The notes under the pieces: generated by a model
The model's input: the letters and a program-made list of their open reading frames with translations, nothing else
The model's database searches: none
Told to the model about the DNA's origin: nothing
Assembly (NCBI GenBank): GCA_009920775.1
Contig: RFZI01000005.1
Location: 1 to 46,008, forward strand
Direction: 5' to 3'
DNA from: Paracoccaceae bacterium
Lineage (GTDB): Bacteria; Pseudomonadota; Alphaproteobacteria; Rhodobacterales; Rhodobacteraceae
Length of the DNA: 46,008 nucleotides
Made by a program: the position numbers and the translations under genes
Shown: piece after piece, positions 19,382 through 30,056 of the stretch
How positions within the stretch are numbered: the stretch's first letter is position 1
Layout of the letters: each line of letters opens with the position of its first letter

Positions 19382-21124
19382 TCAGCGCATCTCTTCGGCC
19401 GGAGTGACGCCAAGAATACCCAAGCCGGAGGCAATAACAACCGAAACGGCACGGATCAGGGCAATTTTCGCTTGGGATGTGGCGATATCGCCCTCTTGCA
19501 GGAAGCGAAGCGAGGTCTCTTCGTTCCCACGGTTCCACAGGGCGTGCAGGTCAGAGGCAAGCTCATAGAGGTAGAAGGCCACGCGGTGCGGCTCGTGCCC
19601 CTTGGCGGCGATCTCAATGAGGCGCGGCCATTCGGCGATCTTCTTGGCCACCCCGATCTCGGCAGCATGGCTCAGGATCGTGAGGTCGGCCCCGGCCAAA
19701 GCGGCATCGTCCACGGCAATTCCCGCCTCACGCGCCTTGCGCAGGACCGAGGAGACACGGGCATGGGCGTATTGCACATAGAAAACGGGGTTGTCCTTCG
19801 ACTGCTCGACCACCTTGTCGAAATCGAAATCCAGAGGCGCATCGTTCTTGCGGGTGAGCATATGGAAGCGGGTGGCATCCGCCCCCGCCTGCTCGACCAC
19901 ATCGCGCAGGGTCACGAAAGTGCCGGCCCGCTTCGACATCTTGAAGGGTTCGCCGTTCTTGAAGAGCTTCACGAGCTGGACGAGCTTGATATCAAGCGGC
20001 ACGCGGTTGTTCGACAGGGCCGCAACCACAGCCTTCAACCGCTTCACATAGCCGCCATGATCGGCGCCAAAGACGTTGATGAGCTGGTCGAAGCCGCGCT
20101 CGACCTTGTCATAGTGATAGGCGATATCTGGGGCGAAATAAGTCCAGCTGCCGTCGGATTTCTTCACGGGGCGATCCACATCGTCGCCAAAATCGGTCGA
20201 ACGGAAAAGGGTCTGCTCACGCGGCTCCCAATCCTCGGGGAGCTTGCCCTTCGGCGGCTCGAGCACGCCCTCGTAGATCAGCCCCTGCTTGCGCAGCTCG
20301 TCAATCGCCGCCTCGATCTTGCCGGTGCCGAAGAGCGCCTTTTCCGAGGAATAGACATCCATCTTCACGCTCAAAAGCGCCAAATCCTCGCGGATCATCT
20401 GCAGCATCTCTGCGGTGGCAAACTCGCGCACATCGGCCAGCCAGTCTTCCTCGGGCTTGTCGATCAGGCTCTCGCCGTATTTCGCCTTCAGCGCCTCGCC
20501 CACCGGGATCAGATAGTCGCCCGGATAAAGCCCCTCGGCGATCTGCGGCTCAAGACCGTTGGCCTCGCGGTAGCGCTCATAGGCCGAGCGCGCCAGCACA
20601 TCGACCTGCGCGCCGCCGTCGTTGATGTAATATTCCCGCGTGACCGCATAGCCCGCGAAATCGAGAAGCGCCGCCAGCGCATCGCCGAAAACCGCGCCGC
20701 GGGTATGGCCCACGTGCATCGGGCCAGTGGGATTGGCCGAGACGAACTCGACGTTGACCTTCTCGCCCTTGCCCATGGTCGAGCGCCCAAAGCCGGTTTC
20801 GGTGATCGCATGGCGCACAACGCCCTGCCAGACCGACGCCGACAGGCGCAGGTTGAGGAAACCGGGGCCCGCCACTTCGGCCAGCTCGATCCGGCTATCA
20901 GCGCCCAGACGCCCGGCCAGCGCCTCGGCAATGGCACGCGGGTTTTGTCCGGCAGGCTTGGCCAATACCATCGCGGCGTTGGTCGCCATGTCGCCATGGG
21001 CGGCATCCCGTGGCGGCTCGACGGCAACGTTGGCAAAATCGAGGCCCGCGGGCAGCTCGCCCGCAGTCACCATGGCATCAAGGCACTCGATCACGAGGGC
21101 GCGAATATCGGCAAACAGGTTCAT
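19382..21124 (-). CDS. argS: Arginyl-tRNA synthetase
   Basis: [35 protein letters not shown]-type C-terminus; MSKRAG motif. Confidence 0.97.
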   Translation of the reverse strand: MNLFADIRALVIECLDAMVTAGELPAGLDFANVAVEPPRDAAHGDMATNAAMVLAKPAGQNPRAIAEALAGRLGADSRIELAEVAGPGFLNLRLSASVWQGVVRHAITETGFGRSTMGKGEKVNVEFVSANPTGPMHVGHTRGAVFGDALAALLDFAGYAVTREYYINDGGAQVDVLARSAYERYREANGLEPQIAEGLYPGDYLIPVGEALKAKYGESLIDKPEEDWLADVREFATAEMLQMIREDLALLSVKMDVYSSEKALFGTGKIEAAIDELRKQGLIYEGVLEPPKGKLPEDWEPREQTLFRSTDFGDDVDRPVKKSDGSWTYFAPDIAYHYDKVERGFDQLINVFGADHGGYVKRLKAVVAALSNNRVPLDIKLVQLVKLFKNGEPFKMSKRAGTFVTLRDVVEQAGADATRFHMLTRKNDAPLDFDFDKVVEQSKDNPVFYVQYAHARVSSVLRKAREAGIAVDDAALAGADLTILSHAAEIGVAKKIAEWPRLIEIAAKGHEPHRVAFYLYELASDLHALWNRGNEETSLRFLQEGDIATSQAKIALIRAVSVVIASGLGILGVTPAEEMR

Positions 21125-21190
21125 TTGATCAATCTTTCCGGTGTCGCCCCTGCTTTAGCAGAGGATCGGCCAAGGTCAACGGGGACGACC

Positions 21191-22366
21191 CTAGAGGATC
21201 GAGGTCACCCGTGTCCGCTCGACGATATCCGAACCCGTCAGACGCGCGTGTTCCTGAATGGCAAAACGGTCGGTCATGCCCGAGATATAATCCGCCACGA
21301 TCCGTGCCAGCGCCGTCTCGTCCCGCGCCTCGGCCACATCCTTGCGCCATTGTTTCGGCAATTCCTCGGGGTTTTGCATGAAAAGCGGGAAGAGATCGTT
21401 GATCACGCCCGTGACATGCTTGCGCATCTCGACCACCACTGGCGCGCGATACATCCGCTTGAAAAGGAAGCCTCGGATCACCTTGAGATCCTCCCAAAGC
21501 GCGGGCGTGAACTGGATCACCATGCGCCCCGCGTGACGGACATCCGCGACAGATCGCGGATCAAGCTCTGCCAAAGTCCGGCGGCTCACACAGATCACAT
21601 CCTCGACAAGGATGCCAAAGAACCGCCGCAGCGCCTCGTGCCGGCGGCGATAATAGTTGAGATCGGGATATTTGCGATCCACCTCGGCAAAGCAATCCTG
21701 CAGCACCGGCAATTCGGCCAATTCGTCGGTCGAAAAAAGCTCGGCCCTCAACCCATCGTGCAGATCATGGTTGTTATAGGCGATGTCGTCCGAAAGTGCG
21801 GCCACCTGCGCCTCGGCGCTGGCGTGGGTCGAAAGCTCCAGATCATGCCGCGCGTTGTATTCGGCCAAGGCATAGGGCCAAGGCTCGGCCACCGGCCCGT
21901 TATGCTTGGCGATGCCCTCGAGTGTCTCCCAAGTCAGGTTGAGCCCGTCCCATTCGGCATAGTGCCGCTCAAGGCTTGTGACGATCCGAAGCGCCTGCGC
22001 GTTATGGTCAAACCCGCCGTAGGGCTTCATCAGCGCATCCAGAGCGTCCTCGCCCGTATGGCCAAAGGGCGTGTGCCCAAGATCATGCGCCAAGGCCACC
22101 GCCTCGGTCAGCTCGACATTGAGATCGAGTGCCGCCGCCACCGTCCGCGCCACCTGCGCCACCTCGATAGAATGTGTCAGGCGCGTGCGGAAATAATCGC
22201 CCTCATGCTCGACGAACACCTGCGTCTTATGCTTGAGCCGCCGGAACGCCGAGGCATGGATGATCCGGTCCCGGTCGCGTTGAAAGGGCGAGCGGAAGGT
22301 GCTTTCTTCCTCTGGATAAAGCCGCCCTCGGGCTGTTGCCGGGTCGGTCGCATAGGGGGCTGCCAT
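21191..22366 (-). CDS. dgt: Deoxyguanosinetriphosphate triphosphohydrolase-like HD protein
   Basis: FQRDRDRIIHASAFRRLKHKTQVFVEHEGDYFRTRLTHSIEVAQVARTVA, ALAHDLGHTPFGHTGEDAL. Confidence 0.94.
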   Translation of the reverse strand: MAAPYATDPATARGRLYPEEESTFRSPFQRDRDRIIHASAFRRLKHKTQVFVEHEGDYFRTRLTHSIEVAQVARTVAAALDLNVELTEAVALAHDLGHTPFGHTGEDALDALMKPYGGFDHNAQALRIVTSLERHYAEWDGLNLTWETLEGIAKHNGPVAEPWPYALAEYNARHDLELSTHASAEAQVAALSDDIAYNNHDLHDGLRAELFSTDELAELPVLQDCFAEVDRKYPDLNYYRRRHEALRRFFGILVEDVICVSRRTLAELDPRSVADVRHAGRMVIQFTPALWEDLKVIRGFLFKRMYRAPVVVEMRKHVTGVINDLFPLFMQNPEELPKQWRKDVAEARDETALARIVADYISGMTDRFAIQEHARLTGSDIVERTRVTSIL

Positions 22367-22459
22367 TCTTTTCGCACCCGATTTTGCCTGTCCTGACGTC
22401 ACATATAGAAGCGGGCGCCAGAATTGGACAGGGTAGAGAGGCAAAATGGAGAGTGATTC

Positions 22460-23218
22460 ATGGCCCTAGCCCTTGTGACCGGAGCCTCAAGCGGCGTTGG
22501 ACGCGCCACCGTGCTTGCGCTGCGCGCCCGCGGCTGGGAGGTCTTGGCAGTGGCCCGCCGCGCAGCACATCTCGATGAACTGGCCACCGATTGCGCCGCC
22601 GCGATCCACCCGCTGGACGCGGCCGACCCCAAAGCCGTCGATGCCCTCCTCGAAAGCCTTGGCGACCGAACCCCCGATCTGATCGTCAACGCCGCCGGCG
22701 CCGGCCGCTGGCACAGGCTCGAAGACACCTCACCCGCCGAAGCCCGCGCCATGATGGACGCCCCCTTCTTTGCCGCCTTCCTCATCACCCGCGCCTTCCT
22801 GCCCGGAATGCTTGCCCGAGGCTCGGGCCAGATCATCCATGTAAACTCCCCCGCCGCCTACCAGCCCTGGCCCCATTCCGCCCTCTACGCCGCCTCGCGC
22901 GGCGCCCTGCGCTCGCTGCACGAAGCGCTGCGACAAGACCTCGCCGGGTCGGGCGTCATCTCCTCCCATATAACCTTCGGCAAAGTCTCCTCCGATTACT
23001 TCGCCGCAAACCCCGGCACCGAAGAACGCCTGCCGAAAATCGCCCGCACCTTCCGCACCCTCAGCCCCGAAGACTGCGCCGCCCTGATCCTGCGCCTCAT
23101 CGACCGCCCCAAGGCCGAAGCCGTCCACCCGCCCCTCATGGCCTTCTATCTCACGGTCTGGCGCCTCTGGCCCAGCCTCGTACGCTGGATCATCCGCATC
23201 ACCTCGCCGCGCCCTTGA
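22460..23218 (+). CDS. SDR family oxidoreductase
   Basis: ALVTGASSGVGRATVLALRARGWEVLAVARR; YAASRGALRSL. Confidence 0.9.
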   Translation: MALALVTGASSGVGRATVLALRARGWEVLAVARRAAHLDELATDCAAAIHPLDAADPKAVDALLESLGDRTPDLIVNAAGAGRWHRLEDTSPAEARAMMDAPFFAAFLITRAFLPGMLARGSGQIIHVNSPAAYQPWPHSALYAASRGALRSLHEALRQDLAGSGVISSHITFGKVSSDYFAANPGTEERLPKIARTFRTLSPEDCAALILRLIDRPKAEAVHPPLMAFYLTVWRLWPSLVRWIIRITSPRP

Positions 23219-23274
23219 GACCGTTGCAGGCGTCGAGCGCCCAACCTATATTCTCTCCATTAAGGAGAGCCCCG

Positions 23275-23598
23275 ATGAACCTGCCCCCCGCCGTGACCCC
23301 CCGCGCCTTCGCCCGCCTCGCCGAGATCGGCGCCGCCGCCCAAGGCAAGGCGCTCCGCGTCGCGGTCGAAGGGGGCGGCTGCTCGGGCTTTCAATACGAA
23401 ATCACCCTCGACGAGCCGCGCGATGATGATCTCCTCCTCAAAGGCGAGGGCGAAACCGTCGTCGTCGATACGGTCTCCCTGCCCTTCCTCGCCGGCGCCA
23501 CCATCGATTTCACCGACGAACTCATCGGCGCCCGCTTCGCCATCGACAACCCCAACGCCACCTCCTCCTGCGGCTGCGGCACCTCCTTCTCGCTGTAG
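23275..23598 (+). CDS. HesB/IscA-type iron-sulfur assembly protein (ErpA-like)
   Basis: LRVAVEGGGCSGFQYEITLD ... ATSSCGCGTSFSL with the three conserved Cys. Confidence 0.93.
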   Translation: MNLPPAVTPRAFARLAEIGAAAQGKALRVAVEGGGCSGFQYEITLDEPRDDDLLLKGEGETVVVDTVSLPFLAGATIDFTDELIGARFAIDNPNATSSCGCGTSFSL

Positions 23599-23707
23599 AT
23601 CTTCTTTTGGCCCTGAAATACTCCCGCCGGAGGCGCGTGGCCGCGCCCGCGGACCCGCTCTTGCACGTCGCGCCACCCCGCGCCACAAAGGAGCAAAGGA
23701 GAGCCCC

Positions 23708-24451
23708 ATGAAGATCGTCACCTTCAACATCAACGGCATCAAGGCCCGCGCCGAGACGCTCCTGCGCTGGCTCGACGAAAAGACGCCCGATGTGGTCCTC
23801 CTACAGGAGATCAAGTCGGTCGACGAAAACTTCCCCGCCGAGATCTTCGAAGAGCGCGGCTACAACGTTGCGACCCACGGCCAAAAAGGCTTCAACGGCG
23901 TGGCGATCCTGTCGAAATACCCGCTCGAGGATGTGGATCGCGGCCTCCCAGGCGATCCCGAGGACGAACAGGCCCGCTGGATCGAGGCGACCGTGGTCGG
24001 CGACAGGGCCGTGCGCCTCTGCGGCCTCTACTTGCCCAACGGCAACCCCGCGCCGGGGCCAAAATACGACTACAAACTCGCCTGGATGGAGCGCCTGCGC
24101 GCCCGCGCCGAGGCGCTCATGGCCGACGAGATGCCGGCGCTCATGGCGGGCGACTATAACGTGATCCCCCAGTGGGAGGACGCCAAGCACCCCGAGCAAT
24201 GGACCGAAGACGCCCTCTTCCGCCCCGAAAGCCGGGCCGCCTTCCAGCGAATCGTCAACTTGGGCTTCACCGAGGCCTTCCGAGCCCGCGTCCGTGGCGC
24301 GGGGCATTATTCCTTCTGGGATTATCAGGCCAACAGCTGGGAGCGGAACAACGGCATCCGCATCGACCACTTTCTGCTGACGCCGCAATGCGCCGATCTG
24401 ATGACCGATTGCTGGATCGAGGCCGACGAGCCTTGGCGTGCGAATTCATAG
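23708..24451 (+). pseudogene. xthA: Exodeoxyribonuclease III, C-terminally truncated
   Basis: MKIVTFNINGIKARAETLLRWL, LLQEIK, NGIRIDHFLLTPQCADLMTDCWIEADEPWRANS*; the expected C-terminal KPSDHxPV motif (catalytic His) is absent. Confidence 0.8.
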
Positions 24452-25449
24452 GCGGTCAGGGCCGCGCCGAGGTCCGTCACGCGATTGCATTCCCGTGCAA
24501 GCACATAGGCATCCTCGAGCGCGAGGTTGGCGCCTTGTGCAAGGAAGGGCAAAGTCGGATGCGCTGCATCACCAAGGATGGCCGCCCGCCCCTTTTGCCA
24601 GCTCGACGCAACCGGATGGCGGAAAAGCCCCCAGAGGCGCACCTCCTCGACCTTGGCCAGCAAATCTTTGATCTCCGCCGCACAATCGGCGAAAGCGGCC
24701 CGCAGATTGTCTGGATCGTCAGCATGGTTCCAGCCTTCATCCGTCCACCCCTGCCGAGCCTGCACCGCAACGACATTGAGCCGGCCACCCGCCAGCGGAT
24801 AAGTCACGATATGCCGCCCCGGCGCCATCCAGATCCGCGCCTCGGGCGCGGCCTGCGGCGCATCGACGATTGCACGCCATGCCACCTGCCCCGTGAAGAA
24901 AGGCTTGTCGGGCCCGTTGAGAAGCGGGCGCAAAACCGAATGGAGCCCGTCGGCGCCGACAACCAGATCGAAAGAAACTGTTTCACCGCCGGCGATCGAA
25001 ACGGCTCCCCGCTGCGGGTCCACCTCTCCAATCCGCACGCCGGTTCGGATCGTCACCGCTGCCTCGCGGCAGCCTTGGGCTAAGATCTCGAGGAGATCGC
25101 CACGATGGAAAAATCGGTAGGGCACGCCCGAAAGGCGCCCGAGATCGAACCGCGCAACCTCTCGCCCCGTAAGTGCGTCAGACGGAACCACGGCGGCACC
25201 GCGCACCGATTTCGCCTCCGCCGCGGCCTCAAGACCCAAGGCCTCGAGAACCACACCACCATTCGGCGTGATCTGAAGCCCCGCGCCAAACTCGCGCAGT
25301 TCGGGAGCCTGTTCAAAAACTGTGACATGCGCCCCGGTCCGGGCAAAGGCCAGCGCCGCCGCCAGCCCGCCGATCCCGCCGCCGACAACAGCGACCGATC
25401 GGCCCGTGTTGGCACGGGCAGCTGTGCCTTGCCGCCCGTCCGCCGTCAT
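24325..25449 (-). pseudogene. FAD-dependent monooxygenase (salicylate hydroxylase-like), 3' end replaced by antisense xthA sequence
   Basis: SVAVVGGGIGGLAAALAFARTGAHVTVFEQ, VVGADGLHS, GRAAILGDAAHPTLPFLAQGANLALEDAYVLA; normal family sequence ends about AAYEFAR (about 24440), after which the frame reads antisense of xthA. Confidence 0.8.
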
Positions 25450-25923
25450 TTAGTCGTCCCGGTGGACCCGTTCGCGACGTTCGTGGCGCTCTTGCGCCTC
25501 AAGGCTCATCGTTGCGATCGGCCGCGCATCGAGGCGCTTGAGGCTGATCGGCTCGCCGGTGACTTCGCAATAGCCATATTCGCCGTTGTCGATCCGACGC
25601 AGGGCCGAGTCGATCTTGGCCACAAGCTTGCGCTCGCGGTCGCGGGTGCGCAGCTCGAGCGCTCGGTCGGTCTCTTCACTGGCGCGGTCGGCGATGTCGG
25701 GGATATTGCGGGTCGAATCCTTCATGCCTTCAATGGTGTCGCGGCTGTCCTCAAGGATTTCCGCTTTCCAGTTCAACAGCTTGCGACGGAAATACTCAAG
25801 CTGCCGGTCGTTCATAAAGGGTTCGTCTTCGGCGGGGGTATAATCTTCTGGCAGGAAATTCTCTGCTTTCATATTGGTGCCCTTTTTGGCGCTGCCTACG
25901 TCCGCTTGAATGTCGTCAGCCAT
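25450..25923 (-). CDS. dksA: DksA-family RNA polymerase-binding protein (single-Cys type)
   Basis: LLNWKAEILEDSRDTIEGMKD..DIADRASEETDRALELRTRDRERKLVAKIDSALRRIDNGEYGYCEVTGEPISLKRLDARPIATMSLEAQERHE; start could be 25872. Confidence 0.93.
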   Translation of the reverse strand: MADDIQADVGSAKKGTNMKAENFLPEDYTPAEDEPFMNDRQLEYFRRKLLNWKAEILEDSRDTIEGMKDSTRNIPDIADRASEETDRALELRTRDRERKLVAKIDSALRRIDNGEYGYCEVTGEPISLKRLDARPIATMSLEAQERHERRERVHRDD

Positions 25924-26069
25924 GCAGCACACTCCTCTACTCGCGGCCCCTTTACTCCCCTCGGGGGGGAGTGTCACCCCTGAATCTTGCCCTGTGTTGT
26001 CGTGTTGCTGCCGCCAGCCAGCGTGATAGGCTCTCGGGCAAGACCCGAGTGAGAAAAGAAAGGCCTTCT

Positions 26070-26912
26070 ATGCGTTTCGCCGGAACCGAGAGCTATGTCG
26101 CCACCGATGACCTCAAAGTCGCCGTCAACGCTGCCGTGGCGCTGGAGCGGCCCCTCCTTGTCAAGGGTGAGCCGGGCACCGGAAAGACCGAGCTTGCGCG
26201 GCAGGTGGCCACGGCTCTCGGCCTGCCGATCATCGAATGGCACATCAAGTCAACGACCAAGGCCCAGCAAGGCCTTTACGAATACGATGCCGTCAGCCGC
26301 CTGCGCGACAGCCAGCTGGGTCACGAGCGTGTGCATGACGTCAAGAACTATATCAAGAAGGGCAAACTCTGGCAGGCCTTCGAGGCCGAGGGCAAGGTCG
26401 TCCTCTTGATCGACGAGATCGACAAGGCTGATATCGAGTTCCCGAACGATCTTTTGCAAGAGCTCGACCGGATGGAGTTTCACGTCTACGAGACCGGCGA
26501 AACCATCCGCGCCAAGCATCGGCCCGTGGTCATCATCACCTCGAACAACGAAAAGGAACTACCCGACCCCTTCTTGCGCCGCTGTTTCTTCCACTACATC
26601 CGCTTCCCCGAGATGGAGGTGATGCGAAAGATCGTCGATGTGCACCATCCGGGGATCAAAGAGCAGCTTCTGACCACCGCGCTGACCCGTTTCTATGAAA
26701 TCCGCGAAACGCCGGGGCTGAAGAAGAAGCCCTCGACGTCTGAGGTGCTCGATTGGCTCAAGCTCCTGCTGGCCGAAGATCTGGGCCCCGAAGACCTGCG
26801 GAAGGAGGGCACCAACGTCCTGCCCAAGCTGCACGGGGCGCTTCTGAAGAACGAACAGGACGTGCATCTTTTTGAACGCCTCGCCTTCATGGCGCGGTCC
26901 GGGAGGAATTGA
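26070..26912 (+). CDS. MoxR-type AAA+ ATPase
   Basis: LVKGEPGTGKTELARQVATALGLPIIEWHIKSTTKAQQGLYEYDAVSRLRD; LLIDEIDKADIEFPNDLLQELDRMEF; TSNNEKELPDPFLRRCF. Confidence 0.93.
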   Translation: MRFAGTESYVATDDLKVAVNAAVALERPLLVKGEPGTGKTELARQVATALGLPIIEWHIKSTTKAQQGLYEYDAVSRLRDSQLGHERVHDVKNYIKKGKLWQAFEAEGKVVLLIDEIDKADIEFPNDLLQELDRMEFHVYETGETIRAKHRPVVIITSNNEKELPDPFLRRCFFHYIRFPEMEVMRKIVDVHHPGIKEQLLTTALTRFYEIRETPGLKKKPSTSEVLDWLKLLLAEDLGPEDLRKEGTNVLPKLHGALLKNEQDVHLFERLAFMARSGRN

Positions 26913-26914
26913 CC

Positions 26915-27361
26915 ATGGGTGATCTCGTGATCCGCCCGCTTGAGGCACGTGACCGCGAGGACTGGGCGCGGCTCTGGACCGGCTATCTGCAATATTACGA
27001 AACCTCCGTAGCGCCAGAGGTTTACGACTCGACATTCGCGCGCCTTCTGGGCGACGACCCCCGCGATTTCAACTGTTTCGTGGCCGAGCTCGACGGCAAG
27101 CTCGTAGGCCTCACCCACTATCTCTTCCACCGCCACGCCTGGCGGATCGAGGAGGTCTGCTACCTGCAAGACCTCTACGCCGATCCAGCGGTGCGCGGCA
27201 CCGGCGTCGGGCGCGCCCTGATCGAAGCCGTCTATGCCGCTGCCGATGCCTACGGTGCGCCTGCGGTCTATTGGCTGACCCAGGATTTCAACTCCACGGC
27301 CCGCCAGCTTTACGACCGGATCGCCAAGGTCTCGCCCTTCATCCGCTATAACCGGAAGTGA
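26915..27361 (+). CDS. GNAT family N-acetyltransferase
   Basis: LVIRPLEARDREDWARLWTGYLQYYE; CYLQDLYADPAVRGTGVGRALIEAVYAAADAYGAPAVYWLTQDFNSTARQLYDRIAK. Confidence 0.93.
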   Translation: MGDLVIRPLEARDREDWARLWTGYLQYYETSVAPEVYDSTFARLLGDDPRDFNCFVAELDGKLVGLTHYLFHRHAWRIEEVCYLQDLYADPAVRGTGVGRALIEAVYAAADAYGAPAVYWLTQDFNSTARQLYDRIAKVSPFIRYNRK

Positions 27362-28689
27362 TGCAGCGCGGGATCGCCCTTGCGGCGCTGATCGCGGTCT
27401 CGGCCTGCGTCTCGGGCGGCGGGCCAGATGGGTCCGGTGACTCCGCACCCGCCTTTGCCGTCCTGCCCGCCCCAAAGCCGCTGCGCTCCAACGCGGCGAT
27501 GGCCACCGATATTCTCGATCTGGCCTTCGAACTGGAATCGGGGCGCGAGATTCCTCGTCTGACCCGCTTCGAAGGCCCGATCCGCCTCCGTCTTGCCGGC
27601 GAAGTCCCGGCCTCCCTGCCCGCCGATCTGGCCCGCCTTCTGGGGCGGCTGCGCACTGAAGCGGGGATCGAGATCCGTCCGACCGAAGACGCAGGGGCCG
27701 AGATCGTGATCGAAGCGGTTCCCTCGAACCAGTTGCAACGCGCCGCACCCGGAGCTGCCTGTTTCACGGTGCCCGAGGTGAAAAGCTGGGCCGCCTACGC
27801 GCTGGCCGGCTATCGTGCGCCCGATTGGGCAAGCCTCGCCAGCCGACGGCAGGTCACGGTCTTCCTGCCCTCCGACGCGACCGCGCAAGAGGCCAGAAGC
27901 TGCCTGCACGAGGAACTGGCTCAGGCGCTTGGGCCGCTGAACGATCTCTATCGCCTGCCTGACTCGGTTTTTAACGACGACGATATGGAAACTGTGCTGA
28001 CCGGCTTTGATATCCTGGCGCTGCGCGCCCTCAATGCGCCAGAGTTGCACAGCGGGATGGGCCGCGCCGAGGTCGCGGCGCGGCTGCCCGCGATCCTTGC
28101 GCGGCTCAACCCCTCGGGCGGCGCGGGCGGCGCGGCGTCTGTGCAAGAAGATGGCAACTGGCGGCAGGATATCGAAACCGCCCTCTCGCCCGCCAATAGC
28201 CCCATCGCCCGGATCGACGCCGCCGCAAGGGCCAACCGCGCAAGCCAGCGCTTTGCCGCGGGCGATCCCCGTGCGGGCTTTGGCCCCTATGTCTATGGCC
28301 GGCAATTGATGAACCACGATCCCGACGAGGCGCGCCGCCAGCTTGAGGCGGCAGCCCGCGCCTATGGGCTGAGCCGCCTGACCGAGGTCCAGTCGGCCCA
28401 TGTGGCGGTTCAGCTTGCACGCCTCGATCTGGCCACGGGCGATCCCGCCACGGCCCGCGACCGCACCCGTTCCGCCCGCCCAATTGCCGTCGCCCATGAC
28501 GACGCCGCTCTCTATGCCGAGCTCGCCCTAGTCGAGGCCGAGGCGCTCGACCGGCTTGGCGAGGCGGCGGCGGCCGACACCCTTCGGCTGGACAGCCTGC
28601 CCGCTGCGCGTTACGGCTTGGGGCCAGACACGATTATCGGGCAAATGCGCCGCGGCCTTGCCGCGCTCGGCCCCGCCAAGGAGAATTGA
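27361..28689 (+). CDS. DUF2927 domain-containing putative lipoprotein
   Basis: Signal/lipobox LIAVSACVSGG; CLHEELAQALGPLNDLYRLPDSVFNDDDMETVLTGFDILALRALNAPELHSGM typical of DUF2927. Confidence 0.78.
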   Translation: MQRGIALAALIAVSACVSGGGPDGSGDSAPAFAVLPAPKPLRSNAAMATDILDLAFELESGREIPRLTRFEGPIRLRLAGEVPASLPADLARLLGRLRTEAGIEIRPTEDAGAEIVIEAVPSNQLQRAAPGAACFTVPEVKSWAAYALAGYRAPDWASLASRRQVTVFLPSDATAQEARSCLHEELAQALGPLNDLYRLPDSVFNDDDMETVLTGFDILALRALNAPELHSGMGRAEVAARLPAILARLNPSGGAGGAASVQEDGNWRQDIETALSPANSPIARIDAAARANRASQRFAAGDPRAGFGPYVYGRQLMNHDPDEARRQLEAAARAYGLSRLTEVQSAHVAVQLARLDLATGDPATARDRTRSARPIAVAHDDAALYAELALVEAEALDRLGEAAAADTLRLDSLPAARYGLGPDTIIGQMRRGLAALGPAKEN

Positions 28690-28693
28690 CACC

Positions 28694-28864
28694 ATGATCT
28701 ATCCCCTCGCCGGCCTGATCTTCGGAGCCATTCTCGGCGCCATCCGCGCCCGCCAGCGTGGCGGCAAGACCGCCGATCTGGTGCAATGGGCGCTGGTCTT
28801 CGCGATGATCTTTGGCCTCTTGGGCCTTTTCGCCATGATCCTGATCGACCGCAGCTACCAATAG
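28694..28864 (+). CDS. Small two-TM hypothetical protein
   Basis: 56 aa MIYPLAGLIFGAILGAIRARQRGGKTADLVQWALVFAMIFGLLGLFAMILIDRSYQ, tightly packed in operon. Confidence 0.72.
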   Translation: MIYPLAGLIFGAILGAIRARQRGGKTADLVQWALVFAMIFGLLGLFAMILIDRSYQ

Positions 28865-28868
28865 CGCG

Positions 28869-30056
28869 ATGTTCCTGCCCTTTTTCGACAACCTGCGAAA
28901 AGGGGGCGTGCCGGTATCCTTGCGCGAGTATCTGTCGTTTCTCGAAGCGATGGGAACGGGGCTTGCGACCTATGACACCGAGGCCTTCTACTATCTCGCC
29001 CGCGCGGTGATGGTGAAGGACGAGCGCAACATCGACAAATTCGACCGCGCCTTCGCCGCGACCTTTTCGGGCCTTGAAAAGATCACCGCCGAGCAGGTGC
29101 TCGAGGCGATTGATCTGCCGAAGGACTGGCTTGAGAAACTCGCCGAAAAGCACCTGAGCGAGGAAGAGAAGGCGCAGATCGAGGCGCTTGGCGGCTTCGA
29201 CAAGCTGATGGAAACCCTGCGCCAGCGCCTGGCCGAACAAAAGAGCCGGCATCAGGGCGGCTCGAAATGGGTCGGCACGGCAGGCACCTCGCCGTTTGGC
29301 GCTTATGGCTACAACCCCGAGGGCGTCCGCATCGGCCAGCATGAAAGCCGCCACCAGCGGGCGGTCAAGGTCTGGGACAAGCGCGAGTTCAAGAACCTCG
29401 ACGACACGGTCGAATTGGGCACCCGCAACATTAAGGTGGCACTCAAACGCCTGCGCCGCTGGGCGCGGGATGGAGCGCTCGACGAGCTCGACCTCGACGG
29501 TACGATCCGCGCCACGGCCGAGCATGGCTATCTCGATGTGCAAACCCGCCCCGAGCGGCGCAATGCGGTGAAGGTGCTTCTCTTTTTCGATGTGGGCGGA
29601 TCGATGGTCCCGCATATCCGCGTGGTCGAAGAGCTCTTCTCCGCCGCCCGCGCCGAGTTCAAACATCTCGAGCATTTCTATTTCCACAACTGCCTTTACG
29701 AAGGCGTCTGGCGCGACAATGCGCGGCGGTGGAACGCACAGACCCCCACATGGGAGGTGCTGCGCACCTATGGGTCGGACTATAAATGCATCTTCGTCGG
29801 CGATGCCTCGATGAGCCCCTACGAGATCGCCTTCGCGGGCGGCGCCAACGAGCATTGGAACGAAGAGGCGGGCGAGGTTTGGCTGCGCCGCGCCTTCGAG
29901 CAATGGCCCGCGCATCTGTGGATCAATCCCACGCCCGAGCGGATGTGGGGCTATACTCAGTCAACCAAGATGATCCAGCAGCTCGTCGGCCCCGAACGGA
30001 TGGTGCCTATGACGCTTGAGGGGATCGACCGTGGCATGAGGGTTCTGGGACGATGA
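28869..30056 (+). CDS. VWA domain-containing CoxE-like protein
   Basis: MFLPFFDNLRKGGVPVSLREYLSFLEAM; VLLFFDVGGSMVPHIRVVEELFSAARAEFKHLEHFYFHNCLYE; paired with MoxR ATPase. Confidence 0.9.
   Translation: MFLPFFDNLRKGGVPVSLREYLSFLEAMGTGLATYDTEAFYYLARAVMVKDERNIDKFDRAFAATFSGLEKITAEQVLEAIDLPKDWLEKLAEKHLSEEEKAQIEALGGFDKLMETLRQRLAEQKSRHQGGSKWVGTAGTSPFGAYGYNPEGVRIGQHESRHQRAVKVWDKREFKNLDDTVELGTRNIKVALKRLRRWARDGALDELDLDGTIRATAEHGYLDVQTRPERRNAVKVLLFFDVGGSMVPHIRVVEELFSAARAEFKHLEHFYFHNCLYEGVWRDNARRWNAQTPTWEVLRTYGSDYKCIFVGDASMSPYEIAFAGGANEHWNEEAGEVWLRRAFEQWPAHLWINPTPERMWGYTQSTKMIQQLVGPERMVPMTLEGIDRGMRVLGR

Noticed and set aside
19472-22396. 974-aa plus-strand ORF antisense to argS and dgt
   Set aside because: Mirror of high-GC codon usage on the opposite strand; Arg/His/Leu-rich sequence with no recognisable domain, while argS and dgt on the minus strand are unambiguous
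28611-29915. 434-aa minus-strand ORF opposite the VWA gene
   Set aside because: Shadow ORF; the plus strand encodes the clear VWA protein
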